A stretch of DNA of 64,000 bases from Mauremys mutica (Eukaryota; Chordata; Testudines; Geoemydidae), in assembly GCF_020497125.1 (NCBI RefSeq), contig NC_059081.1, positions 63,694,768 to 63,758,767 of the forward strand, written 5' to 3'. Below the pieces are notes generated by a model. It had not been told where the DNA came from, made no database searches, and saw only the letters and a list, made by a program, of their open reading frames with translations. Positions 11,290-23,100 of the stretch are shown one piece after another; within the stretch, counting starts at the first letter, position 1; every line of letters begins with the position of its first letter. The position numbers were made by a program, and so were the translations under genes.

Positions 11290-12762
11290 ACAACATGTCC
11301 AAATAATACACACAGGTAAGTTTATATATTACATACCTGTGTTTACATGTATATAGAGGTTGGATTGCTAATTTTTCACTTAAAATTCCAAATTTTGGGT
11401 TTTTTTATTTAGGCCGCATTCCAGCAAAATTAAGGACTACTCAGAGCTTAAAATTAAGCACAAGCTCAGGTGCTTTGATGGGTGTTGGCACTTTACTTAA
11501 CTGACAAGGGTTCTGTTTCTTATGCAATAGCTGATGACCTCAGTAGCTCTTAAAACTGTGAAAGGAATATAGAGATCTGCTTCATTGTAACTGAATGATG
11601 CCATTAAGTATGTAGGAGAAATTCAGAGCCCTGGACTCAGTTCTTGGCATATAAAAAGGTTTTTGGATCAGTTTAACATAAGATGTCATGGTTACTGTCA
11701 TTTAACATTGATGAGATCTTCTGTTACCTGTAACACAGTTATATCTCTGGTATTGTCAATATGACTTACCTTAAACATCTTAAAGAACCTTCTCCTTTTA
11801 AGAATACAAACAATAAAAAATCATGCACTGTCAGTATTATACAGTTTGTAAGTGACATTTAGGTGCCAAAGTGATAGATGTCTTAGAAGAAATACTTTTA
11901 AAAACATTTTTTCTTTCAGTTTAATGATGTAACTTTTTAAGGGACTGATGATCTAAGGATACGTTTTTCAAAAGCACCTAAATGATTTAGGTGCTGAAGC
12001 CCCAGTCACTTTCCCAGTGACTCAGGGTAAAATTTTGAAAAACACCTATCTACAAAACTGTTCTAATGGCGCCATTGACTCTAACTCTGCTATGTATCCT
12101 CTGGCTAACTGCCATATCAACAAAGATCTGACAAAGAAATCTTTTAGCAAAATGGATTCCCTCTATGCCGAGGCCCACATGTTTAGCAGCTCTCTTGTAA
12201 AAAAGTTCTTGTTATAGCAGATTACCACATAATTAAGGCGCTTCAGAGATTGACAGGGAAGAAATAGCTGAATGATTTAAAGTGTTACATGAACATGAAT
12301 CACTGCACTACACATTTCTGACTGATAAAGGAAAAGGTATCAATTCAGAGTTACCAGATGTTAGGAAAGTTAGAGATAATTTCAAATGTGTGTTTCATTT
12401 TTAAAAGAGAGTAATAGAAACTGCGATCATGATTTATCTCCACTTGGGGGCAAAATTGTAAATAGTTTTTGCAATTAATTTTTCATTCAGAGAAAATAGA
12501 AATTATGTTCAGGAATGAGAAGAATGTTCCCAGTTGTTTTTTGATAAGCCATTGCTTGTCCATATTACACACTGTATCCCTAATTCCTACTAGATACATG
12601 TACTATCAGGTTGAGAAGATGAGAGTACTTTTTAAGTTACCGAGTAGAGAGAGATACAACTGTGCAGGAAAAACTTGGATAAAGTGATCAGTAAAGAAAG
12701 CAGGTCACCTTTTGGTTGTGGTCCTCCAGGCATGTTTCACTGTCCCCCCATTTTTTCTCTTA
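11290..12762. other. Noncoding with hairpin relics
   Basis: AT-rich. Positions about 11400-11490 (actactcagagcttaaaatt) and 11960-12080 (ttcaaaagcacctaaatgat, ttaggtgctgaagcc) are decayed members of the palindromic relic class. No supported gene. Confidence 0.45.
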
Positions 12763-12770
12763 TCTGTGAC

Positions 12771-13037
12771 CAGGGCCGGCCCACAACAGTTTGGCACCTG
12801 AGGCGGGGAGTTCAAATGACGCTCCCATGCCCCCTCGCTTGGGCCAAAACTTTGAAAGGTCTCAATTCTGCCATCCTCCAGCACAGCACTCCACCATCTC
12901 TATGCATCTAGAGCAGAGAAGATACATATGCACTAGCAACAGATACAGTTTTCTACACTCTGGGTAGTAGCGCCCCCCACCCCAGTTTGGCACCTGAGGC
13001 GGCTGCCTCTGTTCGCCTCATGGTAAGGCCAGCCCTG
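12771..13037. mobile_element. hAT-like MITE, CAGGGCCGGC family
   Basis: A 267-bp element with ends cagggccggccc and ggccagccctG. It is flanked by tctgtgac (12763-12770) and tctgtggc (13038-13045), an 8-bp duplication with one mismatch. The phrase tttggcacctgaggcgg occurs near both ends as a direct repeat. No transposase. Confidence 0.85.
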
Positions 13038-13045
13038 TCTGTGGC

Positions 13046-14455
13046 CTATGGCCATGTAACAGCCTCCCTAGGTATGCCAGATGTATGGCTGAAGGTTTTG
13101 TGCTATGGTATGCATTTCTACATCATCTAAAACATTGTTTCCATAAATCAACTGATCTGATGTTCTGCTTGAGTGATATTATAATTGCCATGATATGTCT
13201 ATTGTTAGAGAGCCCCAACATGTATCTAGATCAGATGCACTATGGGTAATTAAATCTGATCAGTGCCTTCAGTTTCCATTACTCGATGGGTCCGGCAGAC
13301 AATCAAAGTGCTTGGTGGTGGTGAAGCCTTTTCATACTAGGGGTCTTTTCTTCTTTTGACTGGTGCTCCTTCCAGTATAGTTTCTCTCTGGACAGACTTA
13401 CCCAGTTACAATTCAGTTACTCTCACTGTCATGACGATTGCCTTTAAGTTAGGGAGCACAAAATAAGTGCTACCCATATTTATCAGCTTGATGAATCTGT
13501 GTATGTAACTATAACTGAACTTAGTTTAATAGTTATCCAGTGAGTTTTGTTTTGTTTTGTTTTTTGCCTGGCTATTTACTCTGTTGGACTCTCTTTTTGG
13601 TCAAGTACAGGATTGCCCTGCTTGGAGTAATCAGGAGTTCAGTGAAATAGCTGTTCACTGAGTGTCTACAGAATGACAGCAGAGAAAGAACTTGTCGCTA
13701 TTCAGTTTATCACATCTAGCCTGTCTAAGGGCTAGAATTGGCAGGTGTTGCTTGGGAGAGAGAGCGTGATATTGTGATCAGCTCCCAAGGAGAGGCATCC
13801 GTACATCAGAGATATTGGACTGTGCATCTTTGTAACTTGAAACTCTTGAGATCAAATGTTGCCAGTGATAACTGGAAAAAAAAAACCTATAGAAAAACAT
13901 GTCTAGTCATTTCATCCACTCTGCAACGTGCTCACCGCCCATTGTTATAACACCAGGCTTGCAAGTCTGGTAGCGATTTTGAAAGCAGTAAAGGAATGTT
14001 TGAAGAGCCAGACTACACTTGTCTATAATGCAGTTGGAAGACTGTCCAGAGTCACATGATATGGGGAAAGGTATTTGAAAACTGTAGGAGGAAGGAGGTA
14101 CTAATCTAGTACTAATGGAGATGGGAGTGGCTGGTAATTACACACTGGGAAGTTGAATTTCCATCTGAGGGAGAAGTCTGGGGTAATATTACTAGGGATG
14201 AGAAAGGAGTGGCCCAGATGGAAACAGATGCTTAGGCTCTTGGCAGCATGAGCTCATTCTGGATAGATTTGGTCAAACAAATCTGAAAATGGGAATTAAA
14301 CATATTGATGAAGGCCAGGCAGTAGGCCGTCACTCACCTGGATTTACCTGGGAGAGGAAGAAAAACTGAAAAAAATAAAAACCGTGTCAGTGCAAACAGG
14401 TAGCTCTAGAGTTTGGTGGTAGGAAGAGGCCAGAAAATCATCATTAAGAACGATA
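13046..14455. other. Noncoding, nothing recognised
   Basis: Unrecognised DNA with a (TTTTG)n run at about 13544-13567. No supported gene. Confidence 0.45.
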
Positions 14456-14841
14456 AGGCCCAGATGCTCAAAGGTATTTAGGTGCCTAACTCCCATTGAA
14501 ATCAAATGCTGTTGAGCAATGTTTCCCAAACTGGGGTCGCCGCTTGTGCAGGGAAAGCCCCTGGCAGGCTGGGCCGGTTTGTTTACCTGCCGCATCTATA
14601 GGTCCGGCCGATCACGGCTCCCACTGGCCGCGGTTCACTGCTCCGGGCCAATGGGGGCTGCTGGAAGTGGTGTGGGCCGAGGGACATACTGGACGCCGCT
14701 TCCAGCAGCTCCCATTGGCCAGTGGGGGCCGCGATCGGCCGGACCTGCGGATGGGGCACACCGGCCTGGCCCGCCATGGGCTTTCCTTACACAAGTGGCG
14801 ACCCCAGTTTGAGAAACACTGCTGTTGAGGATCTGGGCCTA
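14456..14841. repeat. Palindromic relic interrupted by a hAT element
   Basis: The left part (14456-14508) reads aaggcccagatgctcaaagg, tatttaggtgcctaactccc, attgaaatcaa. The right part after the insertion (14830-14841) is gatctgggcct, complementary to the very start of the left part. The unit was therefore a hairpin with most of its second arm deleted, and it then received the element at 14517-14821. Confidence 0.7.
14517..14821. mobile_element. Palindromic hAT-like element, CAGTGTTTC family
   Basis: A 305-bp element with ends caatgtttcccaaactgggg and the complement of ccccagtttgagaaacactG. It has a perfect 8-bp target duplication ctgttgag at 14509-14516 and 14822-14829. The two halves are inverted for roughly 130 bp (gtccggccgatc...cgatcggccggac), so it could fold into a long hairpin. 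It is GC-rich with many CpGs. The open frames it contains on both strands come from this symmetry and are not genes. Confidence 0.9.
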
Positions 14842-15066
14842 AATCCCTATCTGCATGATTATTTGCTTGTAAGCTAATTGTAAGACAGGAAGGATAGTTG
14901 ATAAAGTTGAGGGCACAGTCCCATTGCAATAACATTAAAATAAAGTTTCATGCCGCAGTCATATTGCTGAGCCCTATTTCTAGAGCAGTTCATCTTGGCT
15001 TACAAGTCAGTGCAGGTGAACAGCTGACTCAGTTACATGTATCAAAGTTTCAGCCTCAAAACTGAA
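14842..15066. other. Noncoding spacer
   Basis: Nothing recognised. Confidence 0.4.
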
Positions 15067-15251
15067 GGGGGGAGGGATAGCTCAGTGGTTTGAGCATTGG
15101 CCTGCTAAACCCACGGTTTGGGAGTTCAATCCTTGAAGAGGCCACTTAGGGAGCTGGGGCAAAAATTGGTCCTGCTAGTGAAGGCAGGGAGCTGGACTCC
15201 ATGACCTTTCAAGCTCCCTTCCAGTTCTAGGAGATAGGTATATCTCCAATT
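15067..15251 (+). mobile_element. tRNA-derived SINE (turtle Cry type)
   Basis: The head has an RNA polymerase III A box (tagctcagtgg, 15078-15088) and B box (gagttcaatcc, 15122-15132) spaced as in a tRNA. The body has ggccacttagggagctgggg and ggtcctgctagtgaaggcag. The tail has tcaagctcccttccagttc and ends gagataggtatatctcc. The same sequence recurs reversed at 34602-34789. The arrangement fits the turtle Cry-type SINE, whose tail is thought to be recognised by a CR1-type reverse transcriptase. It is a retroposon, not a functional tRNA gene: no acceptor stem is preserved. Confidence 0.85.
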
Positions 15252-16240
15252 AAAATTAATAAAAACAATGTAGAGCTAAATTTTCAGGTTTGGGTGCATA
15301 AATATAAGTATCTGTATCAATATTTAGGGTCCTAAATAGCTGTTTTTGGCACCTGACAGATGATTTGGACACCCAAATGAGAGTTTAGGTGCCTATTACA
15401 GTTGTTTAGATGCCTCAGTTTAGGTACCTCCAACTTGTAGACTTAAGTCATCAGTAGTGCTCAGATACGTAGCATTTATCTGTACTCGGTGAAGAAGATT
15501 ACAACTTTGAGTACGGACTTTGCAATGAAATAAACAATAGAACCTTCCTTCTCTTTTTGTGTCATCCCCCATGGCATTATGTTAATAATAATCTTGCTGG
15601 TGTTTTTTCACTACTGTTACTTGCTGAAACCTACAATTACAGTAGATCCCATGATAGATAAGGGGCATCAAACTTTTAATGAGATGAACAAAATATTTTC
15701 TTATTTACATGGTGTCAACATAAGCAGTACAGTGACACGCTTCACATTTGTTTGATTCAATGTGCACTGGAAGCTATAAGCAACTATGTGCAGTGTAGAC
15801 ATGATTTGGCCTTCTGAAAGAGATGTTGACCACCCAAAACCACCACTGAAGAGCAAAACCTCAGAGTTATCCAGAGTACGGGATTTTAAAATAGAAATCC
15901 ATTCTGTCAGCCTGTGTTTAAAAGTCAAATTAAGGGGCCAAATGCTCAGCTGAGGTAAATCAGCACAGCGCAGCACTGATTTACATCAGCTGAGGAACTA
16001 GATCAATATCATTTTTCGCACTCTAGAAGTGTCTGTTGTGTTTCGGTGGGACTAGGAGTATTATGATTGCGACAGTGTTGAGTAACTACATGGTAGTTCC
16101 AGAATACTTGGTTATGGATGCTTAAAATTTCCAAGTTGTTTTATTTTAAAAGTATCTTTAGCACAGCTTGATCAAGTAAAGCTCCTCCCATTTATTTAAT
16201 CAGTAATTGGAGAGGGAAAGGGTTAAAAATTGAACAATTT
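15252..16240. other. Noncoding with hairpin relics
   Basis: Positions about 15270-15430 hold several ttaggtgcct / aggtacct phrases. Positions about 15930-16005 form a near-complete hairpin (gctcagctgaggtaaatcagc ... tgatttacatcagctgagga). No supported gene. Confidence 0.5.
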
Positions 16241-16440
16241 ATAGCTTTCCAATAAACCATGTGCTCTTTGACATGGCTGCTGTTATGTAATCACTTCAAA
16301 TTGCCTCAGCCTGTGTGCGTCTTTCGTCCCTCTGCCCTCTTGGGTGAGTGCCATTTGTCCTGTCAGAAGACCTATGTCCTGAATCAATAAATCTTCTATA
16401 ATTTCTGTAATTATAGTCTAATTTTGTTAATATTGCAGTT
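16241..16440. other. Possible conserved noncoding element
   Basis: Non-repetitive DNA with developmental-enhancer-like motifs (tatgtaatcacttcaaatt, ctgtaattatagtctaatt). This is a composition impression only, with no direct evidence of function. Confidence 0.25.
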
Positions 16441-17847
16441 ACATATGCTGCTTCTAAGCCCTTTCACCCCAAACCCATTAAAAGATATACTTCCAAAGAG
16501 ATTATTCTGCATGGCCTGTACAAGAAACTGAAAGTGTTATGTACCATTGCAAGTAAAATGCTGTATTCCATAATTTGTATGCAACACTCCATTTTCCTTT
16601 GTTAGGGACCGAGACCTCAGTCTTGCAAGCTGATATGCCTCATTGAAGCCAAAGGGATTGCTAGTGTGAGTAAGGACTTTTTTCATGGGTAAAGGTTTGC
16701 AGGGTCTGGGCCGAATTTGTTTTACTCATAAAATGGATAATTGTTTCAGTGGTTAGCTTAGGACTTTAGGGTAAAATTTTCAAAAGCACCTAATATAGGT
16801 GCCTAACTCTCATTAAAATTATTCACCTTGTCTCATTAAAATACAATGGCAGTTCCATGCTGGATTCCCCAGGTGCCTTTGAAAATGTCACCTTTAAAAA
16901 GTAGGAAGAATTAACTCATAAATTTGTCATTTCCAAATACACCAAAGCAAAGTCTTCATACCTGTAACCATAAAACAGTATTTTGAATCCTGAGGAGAGA
17001 GTACTACCGGGAGAGTCCATTCAAAACCACCCATTATGTCATGGATTGATTGACACCCTTTTAACAAAAGGTGTTTCCTTCCTTGTTCTCTGTATTGTAT
17101 CTTCTTTCAAGTATTATTTCTGAATGAGGTATTTTTAAAAAATGGATTGGCAGTTGCCTGCACATTAAAAGTTTTAATATCTAGTAAATCAGCTTTCAAA
17201 TGATTTCATAACCAGATTTGAACTAGTTTGCCTTTTTGTTGTATGTGAGTGGTTATTGGCTGCGTACGCTCTGAAGGCCTAATTATGCATTCCAAACACC
17301 CCAACTTAACTCTAACCCTCCGCAAAATTTGTAATAGGCTGTTATCTGTCGCACCATTCCTTTTCATTCATGATCCTTTTAGCCACTGAACATCATGAAC
17401 AGTTTTTTTCAGATAAAAAATGGATTCTCTTATTAAAACGGTTAATTAAAAATTAAGCTTCCATTTTCTTAATGAACTCAAAGTCGTATCACCTTCCACA
17501 TAGGCTTCAGGATGGCAGCGAAATAGCTTGGGTAACCAGTCAGCACCAATGACAGGGACAGTGCCTCCTCTCTCATATTATTGTGTAAAATGTTATACAT
17601 GGATCCCTAATGCACAGACCTCTGTGGTGCCTGTATAATATATTACACACCCACAACCTACATTAAAAGAACATTTTTAAGGTTACAAAGTCAAACACTC
17701 AGAAGTTAGGAACCGCCAGAATTATAGTTGCCTGTGCAAGCTTAATTCAATCCCTGTGTGTGTATTATGAGACAGTCTTTAATTACGTGAGCACAGACTG
17801 TTTCTAACACAGGACCCTGACTTCATTCAGTGCACAGAATGGACAGT
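16441..17847. other. Noncoding, with one relic and one possible conserved stretch
   Basis: Positions about 16765-16890 are a palindromic relic (tcaaaagcacctaatatagg). Positions about 17270-17520 (gcctaattatgcattcc, cggttaattaaaaattaagc) look non-repetitive and homeobox-motif-rich. No coding evidence. Confidence 0.4.
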
Positions 17848-18161
17848 GCTCACTTAGGCCTGGTCTACACTAAGAATGGGGGTCGAACTAGGGTACGCAA
17901 ATTCAGCTACGTGAATAGCGTAGCTGAATTCGAACTACCCTAGTTCGAACTACGTACCCGTCCAGACGCCGCGGAACCGAACTCCGCGGCTCCAAGGTCG
18001 ACTCTGCTAACTCCAGCTGCCGAGGTGGAGTACCGGAGTTCGAACTAGCGCTTCCGGAGTTCGAACTATCGCGTCTAGATCAGACGCGATAGTTCGAACT
18101 CCGGAAAGTCGAACTCACCGCGTCGACCCGCGCGGTAAGTGTAGACTAGCCCTAAGTGAGC
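17848..18161. mobile_element. CpG-rich palindromic DNA transposon (MITE)
   Basis: The ends are inverted over 23 bases with two mismatches (gctcacttaggcctggtctac at the left; gtagactagccctaagtgagc at the right). The interior is highly self-complementary. Positions 18052-18076 and 18082-18106 are a perfect 25-bp hairpin with a 5-base loop (agatc). A second arm pair lies near 17897-17932 (ttcagctacg / cgtagctgaa). Many CpGs (cgcg, tcga) survive, suggesting a fairly young copy. I could not read a direct target duplication, so the superfamily is unresolved. Noncoding. Confidence 0.75.
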
Positions 18162-18289
18162 AGCTATACTATATTTTGTTTTCTCCTTTGTTGTCTGGTG
18201 TGTGCTTTATTTATTGCTTACTATTCAAACCCTGCTGTGGAGACTGAATTACTAATTTCTGCACAGGCTTTTCTATGGCACTCATATTA
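18162..18289. other. Noncoding spacer
   Basis: Nothing recognised. Confidence 0.4.
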
Positions 18290-18700
18290 TAGAATCCAAG
18301 TGCTTCACAAATATTAATGAATTTATTTTTACAACACCGCTGTGAGGTGAGTGGGTGGTATTATTCCCATTTCACAGAGAGCAATCTGAGTCAGAGAGAT
18401 TAAGGTTAAAAGTACATAATAATTTTGGGTGCCTAATTTGAGATGCCCAGGACCTGGTTTTGCAGAATTCTTAGCATTAGCTAGCACTTTATATGTTCAA
18501 GCACTGTCCCCTTTGACTTAGTGATGAGTACATCTGTAAATCAGACCGCAGGGTCTCAAGTGACTACCTGTGAAAAGTTTGGTTTAAGTGACTTGCCTAG
18601 CATCATATAGGAACTTGGTGACACAGGCAGGGATAGAAACTGGTTCTCAAGGGCACCGTTACTATTGCCTTGATCATCCTTCTTCCTGCAATCCCCTTTC
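18290..18700 (-). mobile_element. Diverged MIR/CORE-SINE with an insertion
   Basis: Reverse-complement MIR phrases: caacaccgctgtgaggtgag, tattattcccatttcacag, gagagattaaggtt at 18330-18410, then taagtgacttgcctagcatc and acaggcagggatagaaac at 18585-18650. The DNA between (about 18420-18570: tgggtgcctaatttgagatg) belongs to another hairpin-type relic. Confidence 0.6.
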
Positions 18701-20231
18701 TCGTTTACTTTATACCTTGCAACTCGGAACCACTGGTGCCTCTCCCCAGCTAAGGAGGAGGGCCTTTAGTTATGAGCGGGCTTGGGCCTGCTGTTTTCCC
18801 TGGATCTACAATAGGTAAACACCTTGCAACATCTGCAACAAATGAGGCAGGTGTCCTGCAGGCAACAGTCTCCTTCAGTACACAGACCTGATTCATCCCC
18901 AGAACAGGTCCATCCTGTGCACTGAATGAGGCCGGGGCCCTGTGGAAAAAATATTATGTGATTGTGAAATTAAAGACTATCATAATGCATACGCAGAAGG
19001 CATTTCCTAACTTTTGAGTGCTTGACTTTACAATCTTAATATGTTTTAATGTAGTTTTTGTAGCTTTTTAGTAGGTTTTATGATTTTTATATATACATAC
19101 ACACACTCCTAAATGCAGAATTTTAATATTTCAGTATTTGTGGGTGTAAATTTCATTTGTTAGGTAAAATAATATGTTTTGCTTTGTGTGTCTGGAAGCA
19201 ATTTGTTTTAAGACTAACACTTGAAGAAAGAGATTTGAGTTTTAATTTTTAATGGTCATTGGATACTTAAGTATAGATATATAAAAATGTTGAGTAGCCT
19301 TGGAAGGAATTCTATTTTTCATGTTTTTATAATTTTGAGAACTAACATTGATGTTTATATGTAATCATTTAAAAAGATATTTATTTAAATGTTCACAGTT
19401 GCGAGAAATTGGGTGGGGGAAGTTCAGACAGTAAGTGTTTAATACCGGCATTATGACACATTTTATACACAATAAGATGAGACTTGAATAAGTTGTCAAG
19501 CAGAATTTTTTGTATTTGCCTATGTACACATTTCAGTTATTATGGATTGGAAATATTTTTTTGTAGATTTGTGTGCCTACAGTGAAATCAACGCTTACTG
19601 ACATTTATGAATAAAAATCGAATCCTTCCATGCCTACCTATAAGCAAGTGTCTGCTATATTCATGCAGATACATTGAGATGATCTTCCAGATCTCTCCAC
19701 TGAGCTCAGTTCTGACCTGAAAGGAAAATGTCTCCAGGAGTATCTCACTTACAACTTCATCATGAACAGAGCATCATGCCTTAGAGTTTTCAAGCCAGGC
19801 TACCACTGAACAGGACAATCAGATATTTTGATTGCAATGCACAATTGATGATACTTTTATGCCTCCCATTTGCTAACATGTAGTGTTTTGCATTTGTTTT
19901 AAATCTATTTTTAATTATGTCGGCTGAAGGGCAAAATGCTTCCAACTTGTTAATTGTACATTGCAAATCTGCCAGGATAATTTATTTACAAAAAAATTAA
20001 TTCAAAAGATGTACGTCGTCTGTTAAGAGAAAATCATGTGCCATTAATTATTTGCTGATCACCAACAATGTGTTCTCCATTGTACAAAGCAGATATATCA
20101 AGTCAGACAGTGCTCCAAAAAGCGTATGGCCTAGTATATATTCTTTTCCTTTTATCTTTATTAGCCCAGAACAGAAAAAATCTCAAATCCAAAAACCTGT
20201 CTTGTTAGTAGGAAGCCATCCTGTTTAATGC
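18701..20231. other. AT-rich noncoding; possible conserved element near 19900-20100
   Basis: No gene or named repeat. Positions about 19900-20100 (gttaattgtacattgcaaat, gccattaattatttgctgat) are non-repetitive and resemble vertebrate conserved noncoding DNA in motif content. This is an impression only. Confidence 0.35.
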
Positions 20232-20239
20232 AATACAGT

Positions 20240-20426
20240 CAGAGCCAGCTCTACCATTTTTGCTGCCCCCAAAAAAGGCTGCTCGGACTGCTGCCCAAAC
20301 TGCTGAAGCCAAAAAAAAAAAAAAGCCGCCTGGACTGTGCCGCCCCAAGAATGGACGGAATACCGCCCCTTAGCATGTGCTGCCCCAGGCATGTGCTTCC
20401 TCCGCTAGTGCCTGGAGCCGGCCCTG
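20240..20426. mobile_element. hAT-like MITE, CAGGGCCGGCTC family
   Basis: A 187-bp element with ends cagagccagctctacc and ctggagccggccctG. Flanks are aatacagt (20232-20239) and aatacaat (20427-20434), an 8-bp duplication with one mismatch. The interior carries several gccgcccca / tgctgcccc phrases shared with copies at 32101 and 38225, plus an A14 run. Noncoding. Confidence 0.85.
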
Positions 20427-20434
20427 AATACAAT

Positions 20435-22292
20435 ATTTAAACGAATGACTGACTGAAAAAATACATTGATTGGGGCAGAAGTAGTACAGTGCTGCTTTGC
20501 CAGCTCCTAGAGATTAGGACTAAATTCTCAGCTGGTGTAAATCAGCATAACACCATGGAAGTCATGGAGCTTCACCCGGATTCAGGATTGGTAATGTTTC
20601 AGGACCTGATTTTGCAGCTCTAATCTAGGCAACAAGGTCATTCACAAGGGTCAGGAAGAGTTTTTCCTTCCAGTTATAGCACTACACAATTGGCTGGGTG
20701 CATCTCTGTGTGTGAATGGGTGCTGGGTTCACTTTCAGAGGACAAATTAACTCTTGGTTACTGCCGGAAGCTTGATATTGGACTGCACAGGCCAATGATT
20801 TATTCCAGCCACTGTTAAAAAGTCAGTATTTGCCAAGAGGTACCCCAGATTTCCTTTGTTTAGAATACATGTTAACTGTGGGAAAACTGTGTGGCTTCCA
20901 CTGGCAAATGTCCTTTTTAGTGTGCTGTATGTTCCTGTTGTATGATGCATGGTTCAAAATGCACTTAAAGTTCGGGAATGTCTAGAAAGGCAGTGTTTGT
21001 CATGGTGGTCGAGATTCCTATTCACCTATTTTGGAGAGAGACACCCCACTGGAGTCTTTTAGGCTTGTAATGTGACCAGAAGCTAACTTGAATAATTTCA
21101 TTAAGAAGAAAGCATTTCCCAGACTAATCCTTCACATTTGTGGCATTTAGAAACTTTATGGAAAGCAATGGATCTCCAGTTTGGAAACCTCTAACTGGAC
21201 CTCATTCTTTAAAATGGAGTCGTTTGGCTCTTCCTTTGTTTCTGGGTTGCTTTAGTCTAGTTTTGCTTGATATAGTTCCATAATTTGGCAGTTGCCTAAA
21301 GGAAATGGCTTAAGGTAGTTGGTAACAATTTTTTCTCAACCATTAGGCCCTTAATTGGGGCCAGGGTTACTGACCTTGAAAGGTTGTGCAGCTCTTTTGT
21401 GGATTTTTTTTTTTAATAAGTGCCTTTAGCATCATTTTGCTGAACTCTGGAGCAAAATTCCGTTTGATTCAGAGGTCACTGGGATATAGGTTATGATTGC
21501 TAGCGATCTGAGGGCCTGATGGTATAAGGCTCAAACCAAATGGATGAGAGGCAGAGTGATCCTCTCAGCAAGAAAGGCGCAGTATTATTATTTTTAAGAA
21601 TTTTGTCACAGCCATTGGGGAAATATTGAATAGGAGGAAGATCTGGACTTCCAACATGTAAGAAAGAGCTTGCCTGTTTCCTACATTAGTGCCTTTAGGG
21701 AGTGAGAAATCCCCAAAACATTTAAGGGACTTGTGCTCACTCCAGACAGAGGATTTCCTATTGTAATGCACCATTGTATCCCTGTCCGGGGTCCTTCGTT
21801 CCACAGCATGTTGCACAGGGCAGGGGGGAGAAAGGAGAAGTAAAGCCGTGTGGAAAAACGTCCCTTGCCAAGGGTCTCAGATGAATCGAGCATTTTTGAG
21901 TTCTTAAAAGGCCTGTGAGTGCTTTAGCTATAACTTAATTAAGCAAGTGAGGTAACTCTCTGCCTGAGAAGGCTGTAAAATGTAGGGCATCCCTCCTTGC
22001 AGGGCACAGGGTTGTGTACTTCTGCCAGCCAAGATGGGGAGACAAGGGGAAATTGCAGCTTGAAGGGAATGTTCTATCAGTGTTAGGGGATTTTTTTGAG
22101 AGCAGACCAATTGTAGTTCCTGTTGAGATAACAATATTGCCCTTTAATGTGAAACAAAATAAGGGTTGGATTTTCACTTCATTCCTAACTTCATTTTTGC
22201 TTAGATCACCTGTAAGGCCAGAATCAGTTTGTCTCCTTTGAGTATCCAAATAGCATCCAGCACACTCATGAGTAGCTCTCTTTCTTCTGTAG
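20435..22292. other. Noncoding, nothing recognised
   Basis: About 1.9 kb with one hairpin relic at about 20515-20580 (tcagctggtgtaaatcagca). Short open frames at 21565-21893 and 21928-22241 show no supporting signals. Confidence 0.45.
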
Positions 22293-22594
22293 AGGAGGAA
22301 GGATGGTCCAGTTAGGGCACTGCCCTGGAACCAGGGCCGGTGCAACCATTTAGGTGAGCTAGGCAGTTGCCTAGGGCGCTGGCATTTGGGGGGCGCCATT
22401 TTCTTCGGCAGCGACCGCGGCGGCTGGATCTTTGGCCGTCCCAGTTGCCTCTGGCATTTAGGCGGAGAGAGCTGGGGCAGGGGAGCGCAGGGAGGGCCGC
22501 CTGCAGCAAGTGGGGGCGGGGCGGCATGCAGGGGAACTCCACGCCCCAGCTCACCCCTGCCCCGCCTGCTCCCCGAGCACACCATGGCCGCTTC

Positions 22595-22664
22595 ACTTCT
22601 CCTGCCTCCCAGGCTTGCGGTGCCTAAGCTGATTGGCACCGCAAGCCTGGGAGGCAGGAGAAGT
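22595..22664. repeat. Perfect 30-bp inverted repeat
   Basis: The left arm 22595-22624 and right arm 22635-22664 are exactly complementary, with the 10-base loop taagctgatt. The right arm ends in ggagaagt, the very octamer duplicated by the inner hAT insertion. Confidence 0.95.
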
Positions 22665-22689
22665 CAGTGATGAGCTGCCAAAATCATAA

Positions 22690-23100
22690 CAACCAGTTCC
22701 CTCCTCACCCCAGGAGGAATCATGCCCCCCCCCGCCGAGTCCTGCCCCAACCAACCCCCCGCGTTCTTTGATGCCCCCCCCAGGGACCCCTGCCCCATCC
22801 ACGCCCCTTCCCTGTACCCTGAGTGCCCTCCGCCGCCCCATCCAACCCCTCCTCTCATTCCTGATGGACCCCCAGGACCCCTGCCCCATCCAACCACCCC
22901 TTCTCTCTGTCCCCTGACTGCCCCTGGAACCCTTGCCCCTGACTGCCTCCCACAGCCCCATCCAACCCCTGATCCTTTCTGACTGCCCCACCAGGACCCT
23001 GGCCCCCGTTCAATCCCCCTGTTCCCTGCCCTCTGACCCCCCACCCCCAAACTCCCCTACCCTCTCTCCAACACCCCCTCCCTGCCCCCTTACCGCGCTG
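22690..23100. repeat. C-rich degenerate tandem repeat
   Basis: Many variants of a unit like tgccccatccaacccctc or tgaccccc, with long C runs. It lies inside the inner hAT-like element. Noncoding. Confidence 0.7.

Noticed and set aside
14496..14935. Frames of 83-110 codons on both strands
   Set aside because: They fall in the palindromic hAT-type element, whose symmetry gives mirrored open frames.
15067..15140. A tRNA gene with A and B boxes
   Set aside because: The tRNA-like head is continuous with a SINE body and tail, occurs twice in the window, and lacks a proper acceptor stem.
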